62,368 nucleotides of DNA from Nocardia sp. CNY236. Lineage in GTDB: Bacteria; Actinomycetota; Actinomycetes; Mycobacteriales; Mycobacteriaceae. Shown here piece by piece: positions 1 through 8,083 of the stretch. The stretch covers positions 1-62,368 of the forward strand of contig NZ_AXVD01000030.1 in assembly GCF_000482385.1 (NCBI RefSeq), read 5' to 3'. A program made the translations under genes and the position numbers. The notes under the pieces were generated by a model. That model was not told the origin of the DNA. It searched no databases and saw only the letters and a program-made list of their open reading frames with translations. Every line of letters starts with the position of its first letter. Positions within the stretch are counted from its first letter, which is position 1.

Positions 1-12
1 GCGGGTGGTCGG

Positions 13-642
13 CTACTTACTGCCCGCCGTCCATTCCATGCCGAATCCGTAGGCCTGATCGATCTCCTGCTGGCCACCGCGAATGTAGCGGACCTCGCGG
101 GTGACTGTCAGTTCCCGGCCATTGCACTCCAGCATCGCGATCGCGCAGGAGATGGCCTGGTCGTCCGCTGAGCCGAGTTCGATTTCGATCTGTGGACCGG
201 AGGTGGGGAAGAGAGTCACAACACCGTTGGCCTGCGACCAGTTCGGGACACCTTGATAGATGAAGGCGAAGATCAGGATGCGCCGGAACTTGGTGATGTC
301 GGCGAGGTTGATGTGCAGGTTCTCTCCCGCGGTGTTGTTGCCGCTGCGGTCGTCCCCGTCGAGGTGGATGAACGGCGGCTCGTTGAGCGCACCGAACGAG
401 TTCCCGAGTGCCTGTACTACCCCCTTGGTGCCGTCGGCCAGCTCGTACATCGCACCCAAATCCAGATCGATGCTCGGTGTCACGGTGGCCTTGAGCTTGG
501 CGAGGAACCCTTTGTTCGGCATTGCAGCGCGCGCGGTCCAGTTGAGGTTGACCCGCATCGTGCCTTGTCTGTCACCGGACTTGGCCAGAGAAACCGAGGG
601 TGTGGACTTGTCGAGGGTGACTTTGTCGAGGTTGATCGCCAT
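13..642 (-). CDS. TerD-family protein
   Basis: The 209-aa product has the TerD fold pattern: an N-terminal segment opening MAINLDKVTL, then the DLDLGAMYEL strand, an acidic stretch around residues 95-110 (HLDGDDRSGNNTAGENLHIN) typical of the calcium-binding loops of the family, and a C-terminal AYGFGMEW tail. TerD proteins are cytoplasmic calcium-binding proteins linked to tellurite and phage resistance or stress; in actinobacteria they are often unlinked to a full ter operon, as here. The ATG is preceded on the minus strand by an AAGGAGAA ribosome site. A second TerD-family gene is at 33915. The specific role is unknown. Confidence 0.9.
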   Translation of the reverse strand: MAINLDKVTLDKSTPSVSLAKSGDRQGTMRVNLNWTARAAMPNKGFLAKLKATVTPSIDLDLGAMYELADGTKGVVQALGNSFGALNEPPFIHLDGDDRSGNNTAGENLHINLADITKFRRILIFAFIYQGVPNWSQANGVVTLFPTSGPQIEIELGSADDQAISCAIAMLECNGRELTVTREVRYIRGGQQEIDQAYGFGMEWTAGSK

Positions 643-644
643 GA

Positions 645-1148
645 TTGGTTCTCCTTGTGATAGGGATTGCGCTCGCTCATGGGAACGGGCGCAACAGCTC
701 GGGTTGGTCAGGCGTTCGAAGACGCTCGCTCGTCACGCGGCGGCCGCTCCAGTGCCAGCGGCCCGACCAGCAACATCATCTATCACGAATCCGGTTCGAG
801 TACCAGCCACCACGGTACAAGGGGATCTCCGATGATGCCGCCGCTGTTGTACTGAAGACCACGATCGCCGTGGGGATAGCGAATCTTGATTGCCTGCTTC
901 AGTGTTCGCATCTACTTGTGTAACCCAAATGCCCTCGATGTCGCCGACGGATGTGGTTCGTGTTGTGCGTCATTCGTCTCGGTCATGGTTCGTCGGTACA
1001 GGTCTGCCAAGTGTCGCTCGGGCAGCGTGGCGCTCAGGGCGATTCGTCACTGTGTGGCAGGCGCGGGAGGTCGATCGGCTGTGTGATCGGGTCGCGGTCT
1101 TGGAGGCACAGAGGGCAGCGAGCACGGGGCGGGAGCTGGGACACCGCA
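645..1148. other. Stretch without a confident gene
   Basis: Between the TerD gene and the integrase relic several reading frames are open, but none has a convincing start, ribosome site or family resemblance. One plus-strand frame from about 890 to 1130 reads somewhat protein-like and may be further decayed sequence belonging to the same relic, but I could not assign it. Confidence 0.4.
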
Positions 1149-1482
1149 ATGATCGGCGTCGACGCACGTGTGCTGGACCAGGCGGTGCGGGACGAGGTGC
1201 TCGACCGCCGGGTGGAAGTCCGAGGCTGGCAGAAGCAGCACGAGCGCTACGAAGACGAGTTGGACAATCCTCGGGCTCTTGCGCTGCCGGACTGGGCGAC
1301 GCTGACCAAGCTCGCGACGACACGACCTCCGGCACACCGGGCTCACCTGGTTCGCCGATGCCGGCGTGCCATTGCATTGGCTACGCGGGTCGCCGGTCAC
1401 CGAGATCCCCGCATCACAGTGCGCTACCTGCATCCTGACATCAAGTCCCTGCAGGGCGATGGCAGCCTGCTGTCGCTACACC
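1149..1482 (+). pseudogene. Decayed tyrosine recombinase (integrase) fragment
   Basis: Two frames together spell the C-terminal catalytic part of a tyrosine integrase. At 1321-1377 one frame reads HDLRHTGLTWFADAGVPLHW, which contains the HxxR box of the active site. From 1389 the next frame reads VAGHRDPRITVRYLHPD, which carries the GH motif and the nucleophilic Tyr. A frameshift lies between about 1375 and 1390. Upstream, a segment around 1270-1310 (LPDWATLTKLA) resembles the start of the core domain but joins the HxxR box directly, so most of the domain is deleted. The relic runs toward the 3' end of tRNA-Pro, the usual integration site for such enzymes, and is most simply the remains of an old integrated element. 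Confidence 0.75.
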
Positions 1483-1517
1483 TTCGGTCCGCAACTACGG
1501 ATAGTCAGATAAGAACG

Positions 1518-1547
1518 AGTCCCCTCCGACACAGGTCGGAGGGGACT
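1518..1547 (-). terminator. Terminator after tRNA-Pro
   Basis: A perfect 13-bp stem (AGTCCCCTCCGAC at 1518-1530 and its complement at 1535-1547) with a 4-nt loop lies 8 bp beyond the 3' end of the tRNA. The following sequence on the minus strand is only moderately T-rich. Confidence 0.75.
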
Positions 1548-1555
1548 TCTGTCTG

Positions 1556-1629
1556 TCGGGCTGACAGGATTTGAACCTGCGACCACTTGACCCCCAGTCA
1601 AGTGCGCTACCAAACTGCGCCACAGCCCG
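1556..1629 (-). tRNA. tRNA-Pro (anticodon GGG)
   Basis: On the minus strand the gene folds as a cloverleaf: acceptor stem CGGGCTG/CAGCCCG, D arm GCGC-AGTTTGGTA-GCGC, anticodon stem CTTGA/TCAAG with loop CTGGGGG giving anticodon GGG, and a T arm GCAGG-TTCAAAT-CCTGT. The discriminator base is A and the 3' CCA is not encoded, as is common in actinobacteria. It reads the CCC/CCU proline codons. An integrase relic ends about 75 bp from its 3' end. Confidence 0.95.
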
Positions 1630-1868
1630 TCGCGTCCGTGGTTCGGGCGCTCGAAGAGACTACCGCATATTGCCGCAGGGGAGCCAATCGCCTTGTCAGA
1701 GCACCCAGGATGGCCGTGTATGTTCTGCTTCCCGGGGTCGACACGACACCGATAGACGCTGCGGCCGGGAATGGCCACCGTGATCGCCGCGTCGACCATT
1801 GGCAGCGTGTTTTCCCGCATCATGGTGTCGACCCGGGTCGCTGTGGTGCCAGCGAGGAAACTGAGATC

Positions 1869-2282
1869 GTGACCGAGGTCGGTAGTGCGTTGATCGTGGT
1901 GGATGCTGCAAATGTCATCGGGTCGCGGCCGGACGGGTGGTGGCGTGATCGCCCCGGCGCGGCCCGACGTTTGCTCACGGCGATTGTCGGTCTCCGAGAT
2001 CGCAACAGTCGGTTCGATGAAGTGGTGGTGGTGCTGGAGGGCGCGGCCAAGGCCGCGGTTACGGGCATGCCTGATCTACATGTGAACGCGGTCCGTGTGG
2101 TGCTCGCGGATGGCTCCGGTGACGACGCGATCGTCCGTGTGGTGAGTGCAGCACAGGGGAGCAGCCGCTACCATTCGACGACGGTCGTGACCGCCGATCG
2201 TGGGCTTCGCCGCCGGGTCGAAGAACTCGGAGCGACCACGGTTGGTCCCCGCTGGCTGTTGGGTCGCATCGAATCGGTGTAG
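1869..2282 (+). CDS. NYN/PIN-like domain protein (putative RNase fold)
   Basis: The 137-aa product begins with a Rossmann-like strand ending in VVDAANVIGSRPDGWW. The Asp-Ala-Ala-Asn pattern is typical of NYN/YacP-type nuclease folds, in which the Asp binds metal. Later acidic positions (GDDAIVRV, TADRGLRRRV) fit the same PIN-like active site. I chose the GTG at 1869 because GAGGAA lies 10 bases upstream and the family motif follows immediately; an upstream extension to 1587 would cross the tRNA gene. Function is predicted from fold only. Confidence 0.75.
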   Translation: MTEVGSALIVVDAANVIGSRPDGWWRDRPGAARRLLTAIVGLRDRNSRFDEVVVVLEGAAKAAVTGMPDLHVNAVRVVLADGSGDDAIVRVVSAAQGSSRYHSTTVVTADRGLRRRVEELGATTVGPRWLLGRIESV

Positions 2283-2429
2283 TCGAACGCCAGCAGTCCC
2301 CGCGGCCCGCGGCCGAGAGGGTGTCACCGCACCGCGGAATCGTGAGCTGCACATGCTGTGTGGAAGTGCTCGGTACGTATCCGGCGTTTCACCCTTCTGT
2401 CCAGTCCGTTTTGCGGCAGTCTGAGTGGT

Positions 2430-2780
2430 ATGACCGTCTCCGACACCGATGGCACCGCACTGCTGTATTCGATCGAGATCTCCGAGCCAGGCTACTTCGG
2501 GAAGTCGTGGTGGCGGATCGCGAGTGCCGGCGAGCCTCGCCAGGTTGCCGCCGCGCTGACCGAACTGGCCGTTCGTACCGAACGGGATATCCAACGAGGC
2601 AGAAAGGGTGGTCGTTGTTGGTATCGCTATGACGTGCGGTGGTCCGACGGTGCTGTGTTGGAGTCGTTTCAGGGCGCGATTCGGTCGGTGCTGATTCCCG
2701 GCGAACTGCGGTGTCTGGCTGTCGCGCTGTCCTCGGCGGTGGACCTCGATCTCCGGTCGGCTCAACAGCCGCCGCAGTGA
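2430..2780 (+). CDS. Hypothetical protein
   Basis: The 116-aa soluble protein (starting MTVSDTDGTALLYSIEIS) has good codon bias and an aromatic, basic middle region (GRKGGRCWYRYDVRWSDG) but no motif I recognise. It starts 147 bp downstream of the NYN-domain gene in the same direction and ends 55 bp before the convergent exporter gene. No strong ribosome site is visible, so the start is uncertain. Confidence 0.65.
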   Translation: MTVSDTDGTALLYSIEISEPGYFGKSWWRIASAGEPRQVAAALTELAVRTERDIQRGRKGGRCWYRYDVRWSDGAVLESFQGAIRSVLIPGELRCLAVALSSAVDLDLRSAQQPPQ

Positions 2781-2835
2781 GCGTTGTTCTGAGAACGAAT
2801 GTGCCCCAGTCGACGGTTGGGCACCACGATGGCGC

Positions 2836-4476
2836 TCAGTCGAACAGGGCAGATGCCTGCTCGTTCTCGACGTCGTCGCGTCGCCGGGGTTTCGCATCGG
2901 TCCTACTGGAATCGGGATGCAATGGGTCGAGGTCTGGGTCGGTGTCGATCGTGCTGCGTAGCGGGCGGTTCGGTAGCAGTGCGGTAGCGACGACGGCGAT
3001 GACGGCCGCGGCTGCAGCAATGAGGAAGATCCTTCCCGTTGCGTCACCATAGGAAGCACGCAGAACCGCGACGATGGGCGCTGGCAAAGATTCGAGATCC
3101 AGGTTGCTGTCGGCGGAGGATTCGATCGGGATGCCGATGTCGGAGAGCCCTTGCGCCGCGAGCTCGTGCACGCGGGTAGCCAGCACAGAGCCCAGTACGG
3201 AGACTCCGATCGCGCCACCGAAGGTGCGGAAGAAAGCGACGCTGCTCGATGCCGCGCCGATATTGTGCACACTGACCGTGTTCTGCACTGCCAGAGCCAG
3301 ATTCTGCATCATCATGCCGATTCCCAGCCCGATGATCAGGATGTATCCGCCGACGAGCCACAAGCTCGTCGCATGGCCGATCGTCGAGAGCAGACCGAAC
3401 CCCAGCACCATCAGCACGGCTCCGCCGACGACGAATCCCTTCCACTTGCCGCGTCGCGTGATCAGCTGCCCGGAGCCCACCGATGCAAGGAACATGCCGG
3501 TGACCAGAGGAATGACCAAAACTCCCGCCATGGTTGGTGAGTAGCCGCGCGCGGTCTGAAAGTACTGGCTCAGGAAAGTTGTCGCACCGAAGATGCCGAT
3601 GCCGACCGTGATCGAGGCGATGATGGCCAGACCGGTGGTGCGTTCGGTGACGATCGCCAGCGGAATGATCGGAGACTTGGCTCGGGCTTCGACCCACACG
3701 GTCGCGATCAGCAACAGCACGCCGGTCGTGACATAGACCGTGGACTCGATCGACCACCACGCGTAGTAGTCGACCTTCCCGGCGAACGACACCCACACCA
3801 GCAGCACCGATACACCGCCGGTCAGTAGTGTCGCGCCGAGCCAGTCGATCGACACGTCTTTACGGACGGTCTGCAGCCGCAGGGTGCGTTGCAGCAGCAC
3901 CATCGCGATCACAGCGAGCGGCACGCACACGAAGAAGCACCAACGCCAACCGAGCGGGCTGTCGACGATGACCCCGCCGAGGATAGGGCCGCCGGACATC
4001 GCGACTGCCATCACCGCGCCCATATATCCGGAGTACCGTCCCCGTTCTCTGGGCGCGATGATGGAACCGATGATTGCGACGGTGAGTGCGGTCAGTCCGC
4101 CCATACCGACACCTTGGACGACCCGCGCGAGCAAGAGTACGGTCACGTTCTCGGCGAATCCTGCGACGATCGAGCCGACGACGAAGATGATGATCGCCGA
4201 CTGGACCAACAGTTTTTTGTCGAACAGGTCGGCGAATTTCCCCCAGATCGGGGTGGATGCTGCGTTGGTCAGCAGAGCCGCTGTGATGACCCAGGTGTAT
4301 GCGGTTTGCGATCCCTGCAGATCACCGATGATCGTGGGTAGCGCGGTGGCGACAATTGTTGTGCTGAGCAGCGCCGTGAACAGTGCCGCCAGCAATCCGG
4401 TCATTGTTTCCAAGACTTCCCGGTGGGTCATCGCGGAAGGGTCGTGCGGCACTGTCGCGTCTACAGAACTGGACAT
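2836..4476 (-). CDS. MFS drug exporter, DHA2 (14-TMS) family
   Basis: The 546-aa polytopic protein resembles EmrB/QacA-type proton-coupled multidrug exporters. TM1 carries the TTIVATALPTI signature (about residues 39-49), motif A (GKFADLFDKK, 79-88) joins TM2 and TM3, and the antiporter motif C region reads GGPILGG near residue 160. The C-terminal ~60 residues are a charged cytoplasmic tail. The marR-type gene lies immediately upstream with an 18-bp gap, so the two form a regulator-exporter operon on the minus strand. Substrates cannot be told from sequence. Confidence 0.92.
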   Translation of the reverse strand: MSSSVDATVPHDPSAMTHREVLETMTGLLAALFTALLSTTIVATALPTIIGDLQGSQTAYTWVITAALLTNAASTPIWGKFADLFDKKLLVQSAIIIFVVGSIVAGFAENVTVLLLARVVQGVGMGGLTALTVAIIGSIIAPRERGRYSGYMGAVMAVAMSGGPILGGVIVDSPLGWRWCFFVCVPLAVIAMVLLQRTLRLQTVRKDVSIDWLGATLLTGGVSVLLVWVSFAGKVDYYAWWSIESTVYVTTGVLLLIATVWVEARAKSPIIPLAIVTERTTGLAIIASITVGIGIFGATTFLSQYFQTARGYSPTMAGVLVIPLVTGMFLASVGSGQLITRRGKWKGFVVGGAVLMVLGFGLLSTIGHATSLWLVGGYILIIGLGIGMMMQNLALAVQNTVSVHNIGAASSSVAFFRTFGGAIGVSVLGSVLATRVHELAAQGLSDIGIPIESSADSNLDLESLPAPIVAVLRASYGDATGRIFLIAAAAAVIAVVATALLPNRPLRSTIDTDPDLDPLHPDSSRTDAKPRRRDDVENEQASALFD

Positions 4477-4494
4477 CTACTTCTTCGACTCCTG

Positions 4495-4965
4495 TCACAC
4501 CGGCTGTTGTGTGCTCGGCGACGCACTGTGCGTATATCCGGCCAATGCGGCCCTGAGCTTGTGGATCGCCTCGCGCGCGCGTTCGGCTTCGTCGTCGCTC
4601 CAGTCGGAGAGGACGGCTTGCAGATCTCTCGCCCGCGATATCCGAATTCGCCGCAACAAATCGCGTCCTTCGTCGGTCACCTGAATGAGAGTGGCTCGGC
4701 CATCCATCGGATCGGCGTGTCGGCTGACGTAGCCGGCGCCGACGAGGTCGGTGACGTGCCTGCTGAGTGCGGATGGACTGATCCACAGGTCCCCGGCCAG
4801 GTCCACTTGCCGGCATGGCCCTTTGGTCTTCAGGACCGCCAGCACCCCGACTCCTCCTGGAAGGAGGTTCCCCTCCTCCGATGGTTTGAGGGCGACGCGG
4901 ATCGCCCTGCTCATCAGATAGAGCTCGTCGATGAGGCTCTGTGCCGTATCGGGTGAGACCGTCAT
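4495..4965 (-). CDS. MarR-family transcriptional regulator
   Basis: The 156-aa protein has the MarR winged helix: a recognition-helix region WISPSALSRHVTDLVGAGYV (residues ~66-85) and a wing with the conserved DPMDGRATLIQVTDEGR pattern. The ATG at 4963-4965 is preceded by GAGGAG at good spacing; the longer open frame upstream has no such site. It is the first gene of an operon with the DHA2 exporter and very likely represses it until a ligand binds. A 7-bp inverted repeat just upstream is the candidate operator. Confidence 0.92.
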   Translation of the reverse strand: MTVSPDTAQSLIDELYLMSRAIRVALKPSEEGNLLPGGVGVLAVLKTKGPCRQVDLAGDLWISPSALSRHVTDLVGAGYVSRHADPMDGRATLIQVTDEGRDLLRRIRISRARDLQAVLSDWSDDEAERAREAIHKLRAALAGYTHSASPSTQQPV

Positions 4966-4985
4966 GCTCGCTCCTCGCGCACGAT

Positions 4986-5008
4986 TAGTTGCTTGTGTTA
5001 CGCAACTA
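4986..5008. promoter_or_regulatory. Candidate MarR operator
   Basis: TAGTTGC (4986-4992) and GCAACTA (5002-5008) form a perfect inverted repeat with a 9-nt spacer, about 20 bp upstream of the marR start. A second weaker palindrome, GGTAgcTGgtTACC, follows at 5012-5025. Position and size fit autoregulation of the marR-exporter operon. Confidence 0.55.
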
Positions 5009-5214
5009 TATGGTAGCTGGTTACCAACCCGAAAAATCGTGGGGTGAATCGCAGAAAAATCGGAGAGATCGGCGTATTTCTGGATTCTCGTGGTATTTGT
5101 GGAATAAGCCAGTCCGACACTGCGGTCGTCTGGTAGAAGGCGAGGCATCCGCGTTGCTCGACTCCGAGCGCGGGCATCCCGCAGGTATGTGCATCAGCGC
5201 AGAGGAACATCATC

Positions 5215-5373
5215 GTGATCGAGAAACCCGAAGCGCGCGCCCCAGGCAACGAAGATCGAGACCGGGTCGTCTGGCCCGACCCCAGCCCCTTGAGTGGCTG
5301 GTGGGCAGAGGTCATGGCCCCGCGCAGGATAGTCCGACCGTCCACCCCGACTACCGACCCAAGCCGCAATTGA
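5215..5373 (+). CDS. Small ORF, 52 aa, unknown
   Basis: A GTG at 5215 with GAGGAA 8 bases upstream opens a 52-codon frame ending in TGA. The product begins VIEKPEARAPGNEDRDR, has a tryptophan- and proline-rich centre (VVWPDPSPLSGWWAEVM) and a basic tail. It has no signal peptide or membrane segment. It sits alone between the marR promoter region and the 3' end of the next MFS gene. It is unrecognised, and real only if the ribosome site and codon bias are not fortuitous. Confidence 0.4.
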   Translation: MIEKPEARAPGNEDRDRVVWPDPSPLSGWWAEVMAPRRIVRPSTPTTDPSRN

Positions 5374-5460
5374 GCAGTCCGGCGGGGGTTGTTACGCCCA
5401 ATCTGGGCCATGTCGATCTGTCAAGTGACAGGTGTGGTCCAGAGTTCTTGTGCAGACAAG

Positions 5461-6819
5461 CTAGAGTGGGCGCCGCTCGCGCGCGCTCACCGGACGTGCC
5501 CGAATGGCCGAGCGCAGCAGCCTACTCCCTCGTGATTCGACTCGAGGCCGGTGCTGCCCCTGATGATCCTCCGTCGAGCTCACCCCGTCGACCTCGGGCG
5601 CACCAGGCATACGCCTGAGCCGGTGGAGAGCGAGTGCCGCGACGACGCCGATTGCGCTCAGGCCAGCCCATACCGCCCAATCTGCCCCAGCGTCGCGGGC
5701 GGCGTCGACCACAGCACCGGTTGTCAGATTGCCGGCGAGGATCCCGATGCCGACCACGGTGTGATAGAAGCCGTAGTGCGTCGCGACGAGTCTGCCTCGG
5801 GAGAGTGTGACGACGGTATCCATTTCGAACGGAAACACCGCTGCGGTGCCCAGCGCCAGCAGCGCGGCCGCGGTCAACAGTGCACCGATCGCGACGGGAG
5901 CGCCGAACCGGGCAGAATCGGGGATCACCATCAAGGGGAGGAACGATACCGCGAGAACCGCGACGCCGATGATGAGGCCCCTTCCGGTGCCGAAGTGCGC
6001 CTGCAGCCATCCGGTGACGCGCAACTGTCCAGCGATCGCGACCAACCCGGACACCACGAAGACTGCCGATACCACGAGTTGTGACTGCGCTCCGGCGATG
6101 AACTCCGCTTGTAGCGGCAAAACCAGATAGATCTGAAGCGACAGCAGGTATGACCCGGTCATTGCCAGTGCGAACCAAACGAACCGACGGTTGCTCACGA
6201 CAGTGCGCCAATCGGCGAGCACCGAAGTCTGCTCGGCTGGTTCCTCGGGCCGCCGTGCGGGTAGCGCGAACAGTTGCGCGATCGTCAGGGTCGCGAATAC
6301 GGCGGTTGCCACGCCGGCGGTCACGTTGAAATCGAGCGACATCAGCGCGAGGCCGACCAAGGGACCGGAGAGAATCCCCGCCTGGTAGAACATGTTGAAT
6401 ATGGCGAACGCCTCGATCCGCCGTTCCCCCGCATCCAATGCCAAATAGGCCCGCACGGCGGGGTTGAACAATGCTCCAGCGAAACCAGACGCGGCCGAGG
6501 CCACCAGCAGAGCCGGCAGTGAGGTCGCGAACATCAACAAGGCGAAGCCGCCAGTGCGTACCAGCAGGCCGGCGACGATCAACGGCTTGTATCCCAACCG
6601 GTCGGCCAGCGTACCGCCGAACAGGAACAAGCCTTGTTGGGAGAAATTCCGCACGCCGAGGACCAGGCCTACCGCCCATGCCGCCAGACCCAACGATCCG
6701 GCCATGTACCCGGCCAGATACGGCATCAGCATATTGAAGCCGAGGTTGATGCCGAACTGATTGATCATCAACAAGCGTGCGGCGACGTCGAAACTGCCGA
6801 ATTTCCGTAGTGCGTTCAC
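5461..6819 (-). CDS. MFS transporter, DHA1-like
   Basis: The 452-aa membrane protein has about 12 predicted helices and resembles MdtH-type efflux proteins. A GGTLADRLGYKP segment near residue 68 is MFS motif A, and the N-terminal helix contains GINLGFNMLMPYLAGYM. The last ~40 residues are polar. Translation starts at a GTG (6817-6819) that overlaps the stop of a 43-codon ORF in a GTGA arrangement, so the two are probably translationally coupled. Efflux of a small molecule or a peptide is possible. Confidence 0.88.
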   Translation of the reverse strand: MNALRKFGSFDVAARLLMINQFGINLGFNMLMPYLAGYMAGSLGLAAWAVGLVLGVRNFSQQGLFLFGGTLADRLGYKPLIVAGLLVRTGGFALLMFATSLPALLVASAASGFAGALFNPAVRAYLALDAGERRIEAFAIFNMFYQAGILSGPLVGLALMSLDFNVTAGVATAVFATLTIAQLFALPARRPEEPAEQTSVLADWRTVVSNRRFVWFALAMTGSYLLSLQIYLVLPLQAEFIAGAQSQLVVSAVFVVSGLVAIAGQLRVTGWLQAHFGTGRGLIIGVAVLAVSFLPLMVIPDSARFGAPVAIGALLTAAALLALGTAAVFPFEMDTVVTLSRGRLVATHYGFYHTVVGIGILAGNLTTGAVVDAARDAGADWAVWAGLSAIGVVAALALHRLRRMPGAPEVDGVSSTEDHQGQHRPRVESRGSRLLRSAIRARPVSARERRPL

Positions 6820-6947
6820 GATGGGGGCTCCGGTCCCGAATCGTGCGCGGTCTCACTGATCGGTTCGGGGCGCTTTCGGGTGACAGTTGTCGTGGCGCCC
6901 GAGACCGCTGCTGGGTCGGGGAAGAAATCGAGCACAACCTTGGCCAT
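6816..6947 (-). CDS. 43-aa ORF coupled to the MFS gene
   Basis: The frame starts at ATG 6945-6947, reads MAKVVLDFFPDPAAVSGA and ends in a polar, Pro/Glu/Ser-rich tail. Its TGA overlaps the GTG of the downstream exporter gene by four bases. About 70% of third codon positions are G or C, matching real genes nearby. A GAAAG motif about 10 bases upstream could be a weak ribosome site. It may be a coupling peptide, a small regulatory peptide or an exported precursor; no modification enzyme is adjacent. Unrecognised. Confidence 0.5.
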   Translation of the reverse strand: MAKVVLDFFPDPAAVSGATTTVTRKRPEPISETAHDSGPEPPS

Positions 6948-7046
6948 GGCTGTCGCTTTCTGTATCGAAACCGTCGGAGGACGGCTGATGACGGAAACCA
7001 CGGACACCAGCCAACGGGGACACCGCGTCGGCCTGGCGCTGGCCGG

Positions 7047-7469
7047 TCAGCGTCGGGCGATACAGAACAGGGTCACGGTTGCGCGTCCGCCGGAGATGGG
7101 CGCCTGGACCCTCGGCGGGCCTCGAAGAGTTGCGCAGTTGGGGTGAGCGACAGGTGTGGCGGCGTAGGTGACCATCGAGCCGTGCGCCGACGCGAGTAGC
7201 AGCGACGCGACCTTCCCGCCGCCGGGGTGCACCGACCGCATGATGCAAGGCGTGACACAATGAGCGCCGAGATGAGTCGAAGAATTCAGCATCCAGTGAG
7301 AGGAAATCTCGACTGCTGGGCGCTCGAGCTGAGCTGCTGCGCCAACCAACGTGCTCGGGTCGGTACGAGCAATAGTCCCTGCGCCGTCGAACATCGGCAC
7401 GACCCACAACACCGCAGCAACCAATGCCGCTACGGGGCCGACACGCCGTGATCGACTACTGAGTCTCAC
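7047..7469 (-). CDS. Hypothetical secreted or membrane-anchored protein
   Basis: From the GTG at 7467-7469 the 140-aa frame shows a basic N-terminus (RLSSRSRRVG) followed by one hydrophobic segment (PVAALVAAVLWVVPMF), which fits a signal peptide or anchor. The rest is a small domain with several cysteines (HCVTPCIM, NCATL, LFCIARR). Codon bias is coding-like. No clear ribosome site is visible, so the start is uncertain. A near-perfect 24-bp palindrome lies about 125 bp upstream. Family unknown. Confidence 0.5.
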   Translation of the reverse strand: MRLSSRSRRVGPVAALVAAVLWVVPMFDGAGTIARTDPSTLVGAAAQLERPAVEISSHWMLNSSTHLGAHCVTPCIMRSVHPGGGKVASLLLASAHGSMVTYAATPVAHPNCATLRGPPRVQAPISGGRATVTLFCIARR

Positions 7470-7594
7470 AGTGAGGCCGACTATAGCAATCAATTCTGAA
7501 CGTGATCTGAGTCGCCGGTCGGGAATAGGATGACACCAGCAGCGCCGTGTGTTCGGCAGAAGGGAGCGGTAATCGCATACCGTTGTCGATCGAT

Positions 7595-7618
7595 TGTTCA
7601 GCCGTATACGGTTGAACA
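7595..7618. promoter_or_regulatory. 24-bp near-perfect palindrome
   Basis: Outer arms TGTTCA (7595-7600) and TGAACA (7613-7618) flank a perfect inner palindrome CCGTATACGG (7602-7611); only the G/T pair at 7601/7612 breaks the symmetry. It lies in the gap downstream of the SRPBCC gene and upstream of the small secreted protein. This is the size and form of an operator for a dimeric or tetrameric regulator; the protein is not known. Confidence 0.5.
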
Positions 7619-7651
7619 TCGATTCGGAATTGCGGATGCAAACAATCTGCT

Positions 7652-8083
7652 TCAGGCGTATAAGGTGACGAAGCGGTCGAGGGACCGCTGGATATCGCCT
7701 TTGACGGCGCGAGCGACGCCCATGCCGATCGGTCCGAACAACGGTGCTCCACCGAGTTCGAGTTCAACCGTGACCGCCGAACCAGAGCGCATCGGAGCTA
7801 CACCTAGTTGTAACCCCATTTTGGTTCCGCCTTTGCCGGCGCCGACCAGCTGGAGGCGACGTGGCGGTTCGACAACATGCACCGTCCAGGTGATCAGGTC
7901 GCGCAAACCCCTTACCGAGGCGATACCGACCATTTGCGCGCCGACGGTCAATTCGGCTGGTACAGGGCCACACCACGTTTCGTGAATCGTCAGCCATTTT
8001 CCAAGGTCACGAAAGTTCGCGGCATGCGACCAAGCCGTTTCCGGGGGGATCGGAACATCGACCGTGACCTTCAGCTTTGCCAT
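7652..8083 (-). CDS. SRPBCC-family protein (Rv0910-like)
   Basis: The 143-aa product (MAKLKVTVDVPIPPETAW) shows the START/Bet v1-like layout: a first strand, a helix with HAANFRDLGKWLTIHE, a series of strands ending with RLQLVGAG, and a long C-terminal helix (VKGDIQRSLDRFVTLYA). Mycobacterial Rv0910 of this family is described as a toxin paired with Rv0909; I see no Rv0909-like antitoxin gene adjacent, so a TA role is not supported. A TTG at 8099-8101, 18 bases upstream with AAGGA in front, is an alternative start. Confidence 0.82.
   Translation of the reverse strand: MAKLKVTVDVPIPPETAWSHAANFRDLGKWLTIHETWCGPVPAELTVGAQMVGIASVRGLRDLITWTVHVVEPPRRLQLVGAGKGGTKMGLQLGVAPMRSGSAVTVELELGGAPLFGPIGMGVARAVKGDIQRSLDRFVTLYA

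Noticed and set aside
13..1629. Genomic island with tellurite resistance
   Set aside because: Only a single TerD gene and an integrase fragment are seen; no other ter genes, and the left boundary is outside the window.
7652..8083. Rv0909/Rv0910-type toxin-antitoxin pair
   Set aside because: The Rv0910-like gene is present but no antitoxin-like gene lies beside it.
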